A DNA stretch of 64,000 bases from positions 146,628,511 through 146,692,510 of the forward strand of contig OV884059.1 in assembly GCA_930367215.1 (NCBI GenBank), in the 5' to 3' direction. Both the position numbers and the translations under genes were made by a program. This document shows, in pieces, positions 22,545-34,182 of the stretch; the stretch's first letter is position 1, and the number at the start of each line of letters is the position of its first letter. The notes beneath the pieces are model-generated. The model made no database searches. It was given only the letters and a program-made list of their open reading frames with translations, and was not told the DNA's origin. Origin of the DNA: Pollenia angustigena (Eukaryota; Arthropoda; Insecta; Diptera; Polleniidae).

Positions 22545-23496
22545 ATCGTAATACTTTACCAGCACATTTAAACCGCTACTGTACGAATTTCTTTGACCCG
22601 CTAATGCCAAGTGTAAAAGATTCAATATATTATTAACCGAATATGAATTAGGACTTACAAACCATTTGGCAATATCTAAAATAGTTGAAGTTTCCAAATA
22701 TACTTCGTATTTCAGTAAGTTTTGCATTTGTCGGTACATTGAATCAATGGTATATTTAGCCAATTCAATTTTATGAATCAACACCATGGCCTGGTTGTTG
22801 CTGATAACGGAATTGATTGTTGAATCTTGTAAAGATGGCATGTAATGTGAATGCTATAATTAAAAAAAACACACACAAATTTTATATCAGTTCAGTAAGT
22901 TGAAGAAAAAATTAATACAACTTTAAGAGTAGGTATTATTTTGTTACTAAATACTAGGGATGCCAATCGGGATTGATTTTAGAAAATCCCGGGATTCGGG
23001 ATTTTTAAATGATTAAATATAGCAAAAACATGATTCTGTAAAAATCAATATTTTAATTCCCTGCTAGCATTTGGAAAATCGGTTTTTTTTTTCTCTTTTC
23101 AAAAATCATCGGCATGCGCCTTTTTTGAGTACTTTTGGTGATTAAAAACTGATAAATCACTTACACGTTTGTTTGTGTTTTTCGTATCACTGTGTTAAGG
23201 GTTCATAATTCATCCATATATTTAAAACTTACTTTTCTAATGTTTTTCTCCAATTCTCGTTCTAATAAATTTATTTTTGCAATAACTCTACGTTGCTTAT
23301 CGTTTACAATCGGCAAATTAATATTCGATTTAGAGATGTCTTTTAAAAAATTCGATCCGAATAGAAATGTTTCAATGTTAGACGTTAATTTGATTATATC
23401 CTGAAGATCATTAACAAAGGCTTCTGATTTTTGGGCGAAATTTGCAAAAATAATAGCAAATATGTAAAAAATAGTATTAAATTTTACTAAATTCAT
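22545..23496 (-). CDS. Unrecognised secreted-type protein, two exons seen, 3' end missing
   Basis: Exon 1 is 23496-23233 (88 codons, phase 0, donor GTAAGT); exon 2 is 22853-22545 (103 codons, acceptor TTTTTTTAATTATAG, donor GTAAGT). The ATG is followed by a hydrophobic stretch, MNLVKFNTIFYIFAIIFANF, then AQKSEA, a good signal peptide of about 26 residues. The rest is helical and cysteine-free with charged segments (RELEKNIRK); it may be a secreted helical protein. No stop is reached in exon 2, because the frame runs into a clean donor, so at least one more exon exists to the left. I do not recognise the family; an insect-specific DUF is possible. It ends 193 bp before the first visible Ubr3 exon on the opposite strand. 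Splice sites and the signal peptide make it a real gene or a fresh relic. Confidence 0.6.
22965..23130. repeat. Decayed repeat in the intron of the minus-strand gene
   Basis: GGATGCCAATCGGGATT and AATCCCGGGATTCGGGAT, then CTGCTAGCATTTGG, which matches the end of the element at 10213-11226. Probably a fragment of a DNA transposon inserted in the 379-bp intron (22854-23232). Confidence 0.4.
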
Positions 23497-23689
23497 AATT
23501 TAAGTTTATAACGAAGCGTTTTCCAGAAATGTTAAACACAAACTAACTGCTTTGGATTTTATAACAAACGATAAGAATAAAAGTTGTATTTTATTTGTTT
23601 TTTTATGAATTACATTTTAATTTAATATTCTCAAAAATATATCAGACCTTTAAATGCTAATTTCCTTTTTTATATTTGTTTATTTACAG

Positions 23690-26600
23690 AGTTTTTTCTA
23701 CGAAATTTTAGCCGGTATTTGGGTGCGTAATGGTCTGCAAATTAAAGGGCAAGCGATGACCTATATTCAGGCTAACTTTTGTAATTCCATGGCTGATATG
23801 GATTTGTTCTTTCTACAAATTTGTGCAACCAATTTGCCGCAATATTTCTTCCTACAAAATACCATTGAACTGTTTGGTGTATCAAAATGGCTGGAGACGG
23901 CGCCACTCAAACAAGCCCAGAAAATGGAACAAACTTCAATGCTTGAAGGTTTCTTAACATTCCTTGCCACCTTGGTAACCAGTCGTACAAATCTGGGCAA
24001 TGATGAGGCCACACAGTGTATCATTGAAATAAGTGCTCTTCTGGCCACTGAGAATAAGACTCATTCACAATTATTGGAACTGATGCCTGAAAGGTCGGGC
24101 AATGTTCATACAAAGAATTTTGAAACATTTTTGAAGAAACTGTCTGTGTATAAAGCTCCCTCTGCTGGATCGGAAAATTTAGAGCAGGGTCTATTCACAC
24201 CTATCGATGAGGTGTGGGAACAATACTATGATCCCTTACATGTTCTATTGAGAGCTGTGCATAGAAGAGATTTTCAGTCATCGTTGGATCGCTTTACAAA
24301 TTATGTAAAATCGAAGAATAAAATGCCAGCAAGTGGTAATTTGTGGCCACCATTTAGATTGCCCAGAGCGGTGGGATCAGCTTTCAGTGATCCATGCCGT
24401 ATTTTAAGTTCTCGAGTCTTTCATTCAACCCTAATATCGATATTATACCGTGCTGTACATTCGCGTGATGTATCAGAACATTTATTGGCCTTAGCGATAT
24501 ACCTTTTGGAGATTGCCATCGAAACCAGTGAAGATACCAAATTGACGGGCAGTGATAATGCAGCCATTGTTGAATGTGAAGATCAGCACAAACCCTGTTA
24601 TCGTTTTGGCATGCGCAGAGATCCTCCTAAGTTATTTAAATGCTATCCCACAGATAATCTAAGCTGTAATTTGAGACATGTAGTCACCAAGATATCGCTA
24701 AAATCTCAAGAACCCCAGGTCACACCAGCTCATTATAGATCTAATCAATTCTATCCGGATGTAGATTATGATCTAGATGATAATACTGCTTCAGCAATGG
24801 AAATTTCGCCAGCATGGCTTGAGAATATGGATCGTAATTTAAGTGTTGTTCATAGTACTTCGGCTCCAAATGCAACCACAACTTCAACCGCCATAGTGCC
24901 GATGCGTTTGCAAAATATGGAAGTGGCTTTGCCAGCCGATCTATCAGTGGTTCCAGAAACTGGTCTCGTATCACAAGATAGCCAAGACGACGATCTAATA
25001 GGAGAAGTATCTAATGCTATTGAAAACACAGGAGGGAATTCCCCACCAATGGAGTTCCGCTTCTCATTACAACCCATAACAATGGCAGCAGATACAGGTA
25101 TGGAAGTTGTATTACGTGGAGGACAAAATCCAGGCACTTCAACGAATACTGCCAATCAACCTAGAATGCAGCAAACAGCACAAAATCAAAGACATACACA
25201 ATCGGAAATGTTCTCTCCTACCACACCCAATTCAATAGGTAGTTTAATACCATTTCCACGTGTACAACCCGTAGCAGTACCAAGTACAAACATGGATGTT
25301 GTACCCTCTAATCCCACGCTTGGTGTTAGCGCCTTAGGAGCTCGCCGAGCATTTGATGCCAGCAATCGGAAACGTTCCGTTGACAACGCTATTGATGGTC
25401 TTTGTAAAGATGAAGTGATTATAGATGAAAGTATATTATCGCTGCTGCTCAAATTACACTCACAACTGAGTGGTACTTTAGATAGTTTTTCGTGCACCGA
25501 TCCCGATGAAGAAGAAGATTATGAGGGGAAGGGTGATTCCTCTGCATCATCATCAGCCATGGATGTAGACTGTGAGGGACCTTCTGAACCCTCAACCTCT
25601 TCTGCTGCTGCTGCTGCAGCGGCGTCTAGTCACACAAAAATACGTAATATTAGAGTTTCCGATTCTCGCATTGGAGACGGTCCCTACTTTATTGGCAATC
25701 TTTTGCGCAAAATAGCAAAACATGATGAGACTTGTGCTCAAAATATTGACGAAATAAGACGTAAACTCTGGCCGAATCAACGCGAGAAACAAGCCGAAGC
25801 CAAGGCTCGTGAAGCTAAAGAAAAGGAGGAACGTCGCAAAAGAGCCCGTGAAAGACAAATGAAAATGATGCAAGATTTTGCAAATAAACAAAAGGAATTT
25901 ATGCAAACCGCTGCTGCCAATAACTTGGATGCCGGCATGGAGGAGGAAGAAGACCTTTACGAAGAACAGCCCCGCGAAAAAGAATACGATTGTATTATAT
26001 GTAATTGCACCACCCCAAGTACGGAGTCAAATCCCATTGGGCTAGTAGTTCTCGTGGAGTCAAGTGGCATTGTCGGTCATCGGCGAAGGATAAGCGAAAG
26101 ATTGCCACTTCCTCTATCACCAGAAGATGAAGAAAGACTTAAACATAGCACACGCTTAGCAACTGAATTTAATAGACGCACTGAAATTTTAAGTTTGAAA
26201 TTTGGCGAAGAGTCTTGGTATCTATCCAATAATATGGCCTATGAAAATGGTGTTCATGTGCAGTCATGTGGTCATCATTTACATCTAAGTTGCTTGGACG
26301 CTTATTTAAAGACTCTTTATGCCAGTCAAAGACAGCACTTACACGAAAGAGGAGAGTTTTATTGTCCTGTTTGTCGGCAGCTTTCAAATTCTGTTTTGCC
26401 TCTTAGTCCTCAATTAGATCGTCCAACACCAGTTGTGCGTTCTGGTGTCCAACCGTTCGAACGTTTAGTTTTGGAACTAGCGAATCTTATAAAAGAAAAT
26501 GAAAGACCACCGGTGGGTTTTTTTTAAGCAAAAGTAATAGGTTTTATTTATTGAATTTTTCTAAAACATTTCTTTAGACCTCAACAAAATTATCTGAAGC

Positions 26601-29369
26601 TATGGGTCGTGCAATGGAAGACATGACAAATATAACAAATCGCAAAATGAAACGAATACCGCCTACGTTCCGAAGTCTATTTATATTTGTAACATCGATA
26701 GCTCGGACTAACTTAGAGTCTGAAATTATACAACGCGGAGGTTCATTATGTACAACAAATCCCACACGTTATAAGCAAAAAAGAGACTGTATTGTACCAT
26801 TGTTGCATGTACTTTCCGTGCATGTGCGGGTGTTAGTCGAATGGCCCTTATGGAGTTCATGGGCGTCATTAGCTGGTATGACAGTATCGGAAAGTGCCCC
26901 TGTACCTTTACATTGTCGTGAAGTTATACCGGGACTACTTGCCGATCCCATAGCCTTATTACTGAAATTTATTCTTCTAGCACCATTACATTTAGATCAG
27001 GGTAAGTGTTAAAATTTGGTAACTTCTTATTTTTGTTTGTATTTTTTTTTTTTTTTGGATTTAATTCATTGGATCTTTGTTTTTCATTTAGAATATTTTA
27101 CTTGTATGGTTAAAGTTATGTACAATTTGTTATATTACCAAATTGTTGTACAACTCTGTGTCACCCTGACTGATCTCGAGTGTGATTTTATTTTGGCTAA
27201 TTTTAATGCCTCGCCAACGGCTGAACAAAATACACTTTCTAGCCGACGTAATTCTATGCGTTCTCATAACATGTCGTATTTGGGACGCGCCATGGCCTTA
27301 GTATTGAAAAACACCAATCGTTTATCACACCTTAGACGTGATAGTATACCATCCACATCGGCTGCGGCATCTGCTGCCATGGGCGTTAGTAGCGGTTCCG
27401 AAGATGGTTTGCTGGCTGGTGTAGAGGTTAATTTTAAATCAATGGAAACACAACTGCAGACCTTGAGCTTGCCGTTTCTACGTATAGCGGCCTTATTACG
27501 TCAACATCTATATAGACACGAAATGCCCGAAATTTTAGCGCCAGGCCTGGAGTTTGTGCGTTTAGTTTACTACTTAGAATTGGTTACCGATTCCATGGAT
27601 TGGGATTGTTTTAATGCCTCCAAAGGTTTATGTTTTATACCCGGCACTGAGGAATCTCTACCGAAATTCTGGTGCGAACAACTAATGAACATAAGACCAC
27701 CAACTGATACAGTTCGAGAATTGGTTTTGCTTAATCAACATGCTGCCTGGCAACAACCAAAACTATTGGAATTACCTAGAGAATATGAGAGATTATTTAC
27801 AGTAAGTTAGTTTTTGTTTTTGCCAAAAAAAATTGATTTAAGAATTCGTAATATAATTTTAGTATTACCACGAACGTCCTTGTTTAAATTGCTACAAAGT
27901 TCCCAAAGAAAGCTCCATTTGTTTACTTTGTGGTACCATAGTGTGCCTAAAACAAAATTGTTGCGCCGAAAATGAGTGCTGTGAAGCAGTGAGGGTAAGA
28001 TTTCTTAAGAACTCAATTATTATTTGTATTATATGTACATGAACAAACATATCGTCACCTAAAATGCAAAGCTACATTTCATTACAAAATTGGAAATTTT
28101 CAAATAACTTTTTGTTCTTATAACTTAAATATTTCCATTTTACAACGTTTTTTTTTTTTGTTTTGCTTCTCCTGTCAATTTATCAAAAGTGATGTTACGT
28201 TATTTTAAATTTTAGAAGACGATATGTATTTATAAATCTGTGGCATTTTGACAAAACAACTTAAGTCGAGATAAGATAGCAAACAAGTTTAAAGAAAAAA
28301 AAACTCGGTGAACAAATTATCATATAATAAAATAAACCAAAATTAAAGAAAAATTACGCTTATGAACGATTCTATTCTGACGGGTGCAACATTTAGACTC
28401 TTTAAACGTCTTTTACTAATAGAAAGAAACATATTTGCAATTAAGTTATTTCTAGAAGGGGTAACAATTATTTACGCACAACTAATAGTCTGTGTGGTTG
28501 TTGTTTTATTTTTGCACTTTTGCTTTTTTGCAAGGGTGCAACTTGTGACGTGAATACCCTTATAGATATTTTTCTTTAAATTGCATCAAATAAGTATCAA
28601 ATAGTATGATTTGAAAATTGATGTTAAAAGTTGTCTAGAATATAATCGCTCTAATACAAAATTTTAAAAACGTAAACAGAATTGTTTTTTGAAAGAAAAT
28701 TCGTATGATTAACAACATTTTTTTCAACTTTTTAAATTTGACTTAAGATGTTTTGTCAAAATGCCACTGATATGAAACCGTACTTTTGATTTTAGACAAT
28801 TATGGTCTTTTACATTTTAATTGTTTTTTTTAAGTTTTGTGCCAAATTTTATGTATGTATTAAGTATACGACGATTTTTGATCCATATTTACTTCAAAAT
28901 TTTTCAGTTTTCTATTTCGATACCGATATAGAAAATTGAACAATTTAAAATTAATATACATATGTAATTGTTCCAACTTAAATAAAAATTTATATATTTT
29001 TGGAAAGCTTATAAAAACAACACTTCTACACTTTTCAGCATACAATTACTTGTGGCGGTGGCATTGGTATATTCTTGGTTGTAACATCTACTTATATTAT
29101 TGTTATACGTGGTAGACGAGCATGTCTATGGGGCTCACTTTATTTGGATGATTTTGATGAAGAAGATCGCGATCTAAAGTAAGTACTTTAAAACAAATTT
29201 TAATAGATTTTTTCTTAATTCAACTTTATTGTTCTTACTTTTCGTTTATAGACGTGGCAAACCTTTATATCTTAGTAGGGATCGTTTTAATTTATTAGAA
29301 TCTCAGTGGTTGTCCCATAAATTTGCCCATACAAAACATGCATGGGTATTTCATAGAGATTTGTTGTGA
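23690..29369 (+). CDS. Ubr3: E3 ubiquitin-protein ligase Ubr3, C-terminal two thirds
   Basis: Exons: 23690-26512, 26578-27001, 27092-27801, 27863-27994, 29039-29178, 29252-29369 (stop TGA 29367-29369); all have GT-AG borders and phases that join (4347 nt, 1448 residues). The N-terminal part with the UBR box lies outside the window. The first exon opens with [20 protein letters not shown], a block conserved with animal UBR3. Then come a low-complexity linker with a poly-Ala run (about 25600), a charged helix rich in [15 protein letters not shown] (about 25790-25910), and a RING-H2: CIIC at 25991, [10 protein letters not shown] about 26265-26294, CPVC about 26362-26373. After it comes the UBR C-terminal region with a cysteine-rich piece (CLNCYKVP...[10 protein letters not shown]) and the terminal [20 protein letters not shown] / RGKPLYL block diagnostic of UBR3. 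Ubr3 ubiquitinates cytoplasmic proteins; in Drosophila it has been tied to Hedgehog signalling and to DIAP1. No damage is seen. Confidence 0.97.
28240..28767. mobile_element. MITE in the fourth visible Ubr3 intron
   Basis: Ends GTGGCATTTTGACAAAACA and the inverse TGTTTTGTCAAAATGCCAC, followed inward by CTTAAGTC on both sides. 528 bp, no coding. The neighbouring 28050-28200 has remnants like the MITE at 10322-10642. Together they inflate this intron to 1044 bp while the other visible introns are 61-90 bp. Confidence 0.75.
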
Positions 29370-30059
29370 AATATGCAAGATTTGTTACGTAACATTCAAG
29401 ATATGATGATAGTTGAAATTTAAACAATTTATAATATAAAACTTGAACGATTAATAATAACAAATTATAATATTAAAAACTTATTCGTTTTCCTCTACAA
29501 ACTATGTTCTACGTATAATTTAAATTAATAATAGTATATAAATAATAGATTGATATTAAATTAAAAATACATATTTTTAATTTAAACAAAAAAAGAAAAA
29601 AAAAATAGTTATTGCTAAAAAAAAATATAATAAAATATTAACAATATTTAATAATTGGTTTAAAATTATAGAAGATTAAATAAATACAGCATAAAAGATA
29701 TTTAAAAATATTTAAATTAAAACTTCCTCACGAATAATATTTTTATTTACTGTTATTTTTTATAAATATATCTTTATTATAACAAACTGTTTACTATTTT
29801 ATTTTTTCCCAATGCTAATTTCTTTTATTTAAAATAAATTTAAATTAAACACAAAAATACACGTTTTGTGTATGTAATAAGTTTTTTAAAACAAAAAAAC
29901 TGAATATTAAAGTTAAAATTTATATTGAAATAAATTTCGGTTGAATTAAAAAAATGGTAATAACATTTTTATTAAAAAAGGCTGGAAAGCTTGTCTTTGG
30001 CTACTTATTTCTGCAATATTAATTTGCAAATTTAAAACAAAGCATTCTTGATTTCTCAA
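29370..30059 (+). other. Ubr3 3' untranslated and flanking region
   Basis: Very AT-rich. AATAAA-like poly(A) signals occur at about 29630 (ATAATAAAATATT) and 29680 (TAAATAAATACAG). No gene is seen. Confidence 0.45.
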
Positions 30060-30440
30060 TTAAAATGTTAAAGAAAATAAAATTTCCTAAATTAGCAAAA
30101 ATTCGTAAAAACTTGCTAAAAGCGGCATAAACGGCAAAGTCTTAAATCTATTCAAAATCGTTAAAGCTGTAAAACCTCAGTAAACTTACAGGAAAAAAAA
30201 AAACTTCAATCGCGAACATGACAAAAATACTCGATAGGGGCAAAATTGGAAACAAACCATAAAATTTATTTGAAGAAGTCCGTTAAAAAGACAAAATGTC
30301 GGAATATAGCATAAATAGCGTTAAAAAAATTAGCAATAATGATGACGAACAAACATAATAGAAAAATATTTAAGGATGGAATTTTTTTTTTGCCAGATTA
30401 TCGAAAACTATTTGACTTCGACGCAACATTCTTATAAAAT
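30060..30440. repeat. Fragment related to the element 8377-9928
   Basis: It shares GTCGGAATATAGCATAAATA, CGTTAAAGCTGTAAA and ATTCTTATAAAATACC with the tandem-unit element at 8377-9928. Only one unit and part of the right end are left. Confidence 0.6.
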
Positions 30441-30784
30441 ACCAACTAAACTCTATAATTCTGAAAGGGTTTGTTTAGTAGATATTTTTTGTAGAATAAT
30501 GACTGCCGTATTCAGAACAAAAAGTTAGCCATTATTTTTTCACTATGTACAACTAGCTGCTAACTAGAATGTCGATTAAGCTTAAGTAAATTCATAACAA
30601 ATTTTAATGATGTCACATTATATTGCTCAAAAATGCAAAACGTTTTGCATTAAACATCGCTGGTTAAGTAATTTCAATTATTTTTTATTTTTTCCTTCAC
30701 ATATAAAAATTTTTAAAATTGAAATAAGAACATTTAAAAAAAAATTTTTTTAAGAAACGATTTTTAAAACATTTTGCCCCTCCC

Positions 30785-31355
30785 CCCCCTAGATTTTATC
30801 CTGGCAACGCCCATGTATTCGTGTATTGTCATCGGGAATATGCATGCCTGCAAAGTTTCATCAATTTGCATTGAGTAAAAGGCGGTCAAAAAAGCATTTT
30901 ACCAAAAAAAAATGTTTGCACCCCCCCGCCTCCCCTAGATTTTATCCCAGCTTCGCCCATGTATTCGAGTATTGTCATCGGAAATATGTATGCCTGCAAA
31001 GTTTCATCCATTTGCATTGAGTATAAGGCGGTTAAATTAACGTTAGAAGATTTGATTTTTCGAAGTGAAGCTAAAGAAAAAGTTTTAAAAATGTTGCACT
31101 CCCCTAGATTTTATCCTGGCTACGCCTATCTATTCGTGTATTGTCATCGGGAATATGCATGCCTGCAAAGTTTCATCCATTTGCCTTGAGTAAAAGGCGG
31201 TCAAAAAAGCAATTTACCAAAAAAATGTTTGCCCCCCTCCCCTAGATTTTATCCTGGTTTCTCCCATGTATTCGTGTATTGTGATCGGGAATATGTATGC
31301 CTGCAAAGTTTCATCCATTTGCATTGAGTAAAAGACGGTCAAAAAAACATTTTAC
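30785..31355 (+). repeat. Tandem repeat, about 145-bp unit, four copies
   Basis: Units begin near 30788, 30932, 31101 and 31241 with CCCTAGATTTTATCC, then CCATGTATTCGTGTATTGTC, ATGCCTGCAAAGTTTCATCC and GAGTAAAAGGCGGTCAAAAA. Spacing varies from 140 to 169. The array stops next to a truncated hAT element. Confidence 0.75.
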
Positions 31356-31365
31356 TAAAAAAAAA

Positions 31366-31739
31366 CAGAACAATTGTAGTGATACTGTAGACAAACATTA
31401 TATTTTAATGTTCTATTATGTTTTTTTCGTGTGTGTATTTTGTTTTTGTAAAAAATTTTTGGTTTTTTTTACCATCCAAAAGGGACGAACATTAACGAGC
31501 CGAACCGAACACATTGAAGTTTGTGGATTTTCAAAAAAAAACCGAACGGAATTAAATGTTCACATTTTTTGTTGAGTTTGATAAAAACAGTAATTTTTTT
31601 GTGTTCGAAAGATGACTAACAGGGAAATGTTATTTTTTTTAATGATTTTCTACACAAATACTATTAGCGTTTGTGTTTTCCACAAATCTACTGAACCGAA
31701 CATTAGGAAACGATATTTAGCGTTTATTTTCGAACACTG
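31366..31739. mobile_element. Truncated hAT element, copy 2 of 7026-7562
   Basis: Its right end, GTTTATTTTCGAACACTG, equals the end of the intact 7026-7562 element; interior motifs (GAACATTAACGAGCCGAACC, AACCGAACGGAATTAAATG) match it in reverse. The other end is missing where the tandem array begins. Confidence 0.75.
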
Positions 31740-31929
31740 ATTTATACTATACCTCAACAGTGTCAAAATTTTACATCCATGAGTACTTTGCTACCGTTTC
31801 ACACACACCCTAAGTATTTTTTTAAAAATTTAGTTTATAAAAAATCCAATGATGGCGGTTCTGATGTAAATGGATTTTCCTTACAATTTATCTAAAATAT
31901 TACTAAAGTTTATAATAACGAAGGTAACC

Positions 31930-32600
31930 ATTTTATCAATTAATGAATTAATGAAAGCAATAAAATATTTTCGGAATCTTCTAAGCTTACATTTCTGCAG
32001 CTTTTTGCCATAGTCATAGACAAGACGCTGAATGCCCTTTCAATAGATACCTATTTTGCGGGAACTGCTAAAGCTACTATTGCAATTTTTGAAATTATAA
32101 GAGCTTTTAGCTTTTTGACTTTCCAAAATTCTAAAATATTTGTTCCGAATGGTAGTTTGGAATCATGTTGAAAAAGTACCTTGATTTGAAGTATTTAATG
32201 TAGCTTTCAATTCCAATTTTTGGGTAGAAATAAATTTTTAATACTTCATGATAAAAGCTGCATTATGTATTATATTTTCATTTATCTCCACCGTTATTTT
32301 TAACCGGTTGTATATTGTTAGTAGTTGAAACAAAACCTTGGATCCATATATAGAGCAAGTAAAATGGCTTTATTTTGAACTTAAACTTCTCTGCTTTTTT
32401 TTAAGGCTTCGAACAACGACGTTGCGATTGAGTTAGTATTTGACATTTTCTTTGGCTCTATTTCACAGCTCTATTTCAAACAAGATTAGTTGCATGTATC
32501 AATAAGCAATTTGCGAACCAGTGGCATCCAGGACTAAATACGATTCCATATTTAAGAGGTTTAAACGTCCCATATTCTGTGAAACCTCTTTATAAATTTT
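31930..32600 (-). pseudogene. hAT transposase, decayed C-terminal half
   Basis: Translation of - gives LYMDPRF (about 32350), then ILEFWKVKKLKALIISKIAI, VALAVPA, a TAG stop, and VSIERAFSVLS followed by SCRNVSLEDSENILLL, ending about 31950. These are the conserved 'LDPR' box and the hAT dimerisation domain ('VSVERAFS...LRxxLxxExxExILxL'). Internal stops and frame changes show that it is dead. No terminal repeats were found around it. Confidence 0.8.
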
Positions 32601-32736
32601 ATTTGAATTGAAGAATTAAATTTTTATGACAATGCTTAAATATACATATTTAGTTTGTATTCAGAAATTTTTTATTTTGAAACAAATTGAATTTTTTTTA
32701 TACAAAAGTTTTTTAGAAAACGTTTTTAAGAAAACC

Positions 32737-32945
32737 TATATTATATTCAACATTTTTTATTTTTCGAATTTATTCTATGAGCTTAAGTTCAGTTATGTAT
32801 TTTATAAAGCTTTTTTGTAAAAGAAACGAATTTATACACTACCAGACTATTATATTTTATTTTCTTGTTAAATAAAAAATGTTGAATATAATATAAAGTA
32901 ACCTTCGAAAGGAAATAATTCCCAGTTTCTATTTGTTAAAACCTA
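32737..32945. repeat. Inverted and dispersed repeat (ATGTTGAATATAATATAAAG)
   Basis: ATATTATATTCAACATTTTT (32738) and AAAAATGTTGAATATAATAT (32876) form an inverted pair. The right part, to CCCAGTTTCTATTTGT, recurs at 62957-63019 almost unchanged. Confidence 0.6.
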
Positions 32946-33290
32946 TAATATTTTATACAAAGGTCCACAATAGTTGACGTAAAAGTTAGAGCAAATGTAC
33001 GTCGTACGTTGACTTTAGATTATATTTCATACGCCTGTTGTGACCATATTGTCATTTTTAAAAATTGAATATATAAAAAGAAAATAAAAGCAAAAATATA
33101 AACAAAAAATGAAATTATTTGCAATAGAAAATAAAATACGTTTACGACGGTATTGTGGGTAATTAAAGCTTGCTTGTAGAAATGGCTGAAGCGTAATTTA
33201 CGGGGCACACAAAAAATATTTGCTACCCGATTTAGAATTAAGAATAAAAAAAATTTAAATTTTAGGGGGCCGAGATCCAAAAAACCACCA

Positions 33291-33457
33291 CTTAAGGCCG
33301 TTGTACACTATCCCACAACGTCTTTAGAATTTTACGAAAATGCAACCCTGTCATGATAAGTTGTAATTGTTTTTGAAAATTTCCAAACAATAATTAGATC
33401 AGGGAATCATTTTCGTAAAATACTTACATAAGGCTTTGTGGAATAGTGTATAAGTGG
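33291..33457. mobile_element. Short MITE (GTTGTACACTATCCCACAA ends)
   Basis: GTTGTACACTATCCCACAA on the left faces TTGTGGAATAGTGTATAAG on the right, with matching inner TTTTACGAAAAT / ATTTTCGTAAAA. About 160 bp. Confidence 0.6.
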
Positions 33458-33731
33458 CATTTGTGGTTACTCAAATTAAAGGTAATATGCTCACGTTTGC
33501 AAATATGTATTTTGTTTTTGAATTCGTTCATTATTTCCTCCTCAAGGTTTATTTAAGCATACACATACCACCAAGAGGACAAGGGCCAACGATCCTTAGC
33601 CCCCTTTATTTTGTTTTTTTTTTAATTCCAGAGGGGGTCCAATTATTTTAAACTGCACTTCTGCCGTAGAAATTTACGGCGATATAACGTACGACACAGT
33701 TATTTTGTTTGTATGAGTTTTAAAATGAGAG

Positions 33732-33926
33732 CAAGGCGAATTGACTAGAAGGTGGGGTCAAGTCAACATATGGTGTTTTTTTCGGTGGACGACTTGTCAA
33801 GGTTGGTATACAAACTAGTTTTTTATGTTAAAAACCCTACTTTTTTATTGGCAATATTTTTGACAACCCGACCAAAGAAGCAGTGTTGTTGTAGAGTTGA
33901 CCGCACCTTCTAGTCAATTCGCCTTG
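33732..33926. mobile_element. hAT-type MITE, CAAGGCGAATT family (195 bp)
   Basis: Ends CAAGGCGAATTGACTAGAAG and the inverse CTTCTAGTCAATTCGCCTTG. Flanked by AATGAGAG on the left and AATGAGAA on the right, an 8-bp duplication with one change. A relative is at 59003-59152. Confidence 0.75.
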
Positions 33927-34182
33927 AATGAGAAATAAAGCACATACCTTGTACTTATCATACCATGCCAAAAAAGTACGGGATCTCACCTAATTATTTG
34001 CTATTTATTAACAACACTGAAATAAAATCAACTAATCTGGCAATTTTAAATTAAAAAAAAAGTTAAACATTTTAAAACACCCTGTCGAGTTCGTACCGTT
34101 ATACATGTGTTAAATAAAAAATTCCAATCATTACTTAATTTCTTGATTAATATTTTAAAAAAGTGTAAATATTTTGTTAATT

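Noticed and set aside
24850..25906. Several 100-codon open frames on - over Ubr3
   Set aside because: They lie wholly within a conserved + strand exon and have no features of their own.
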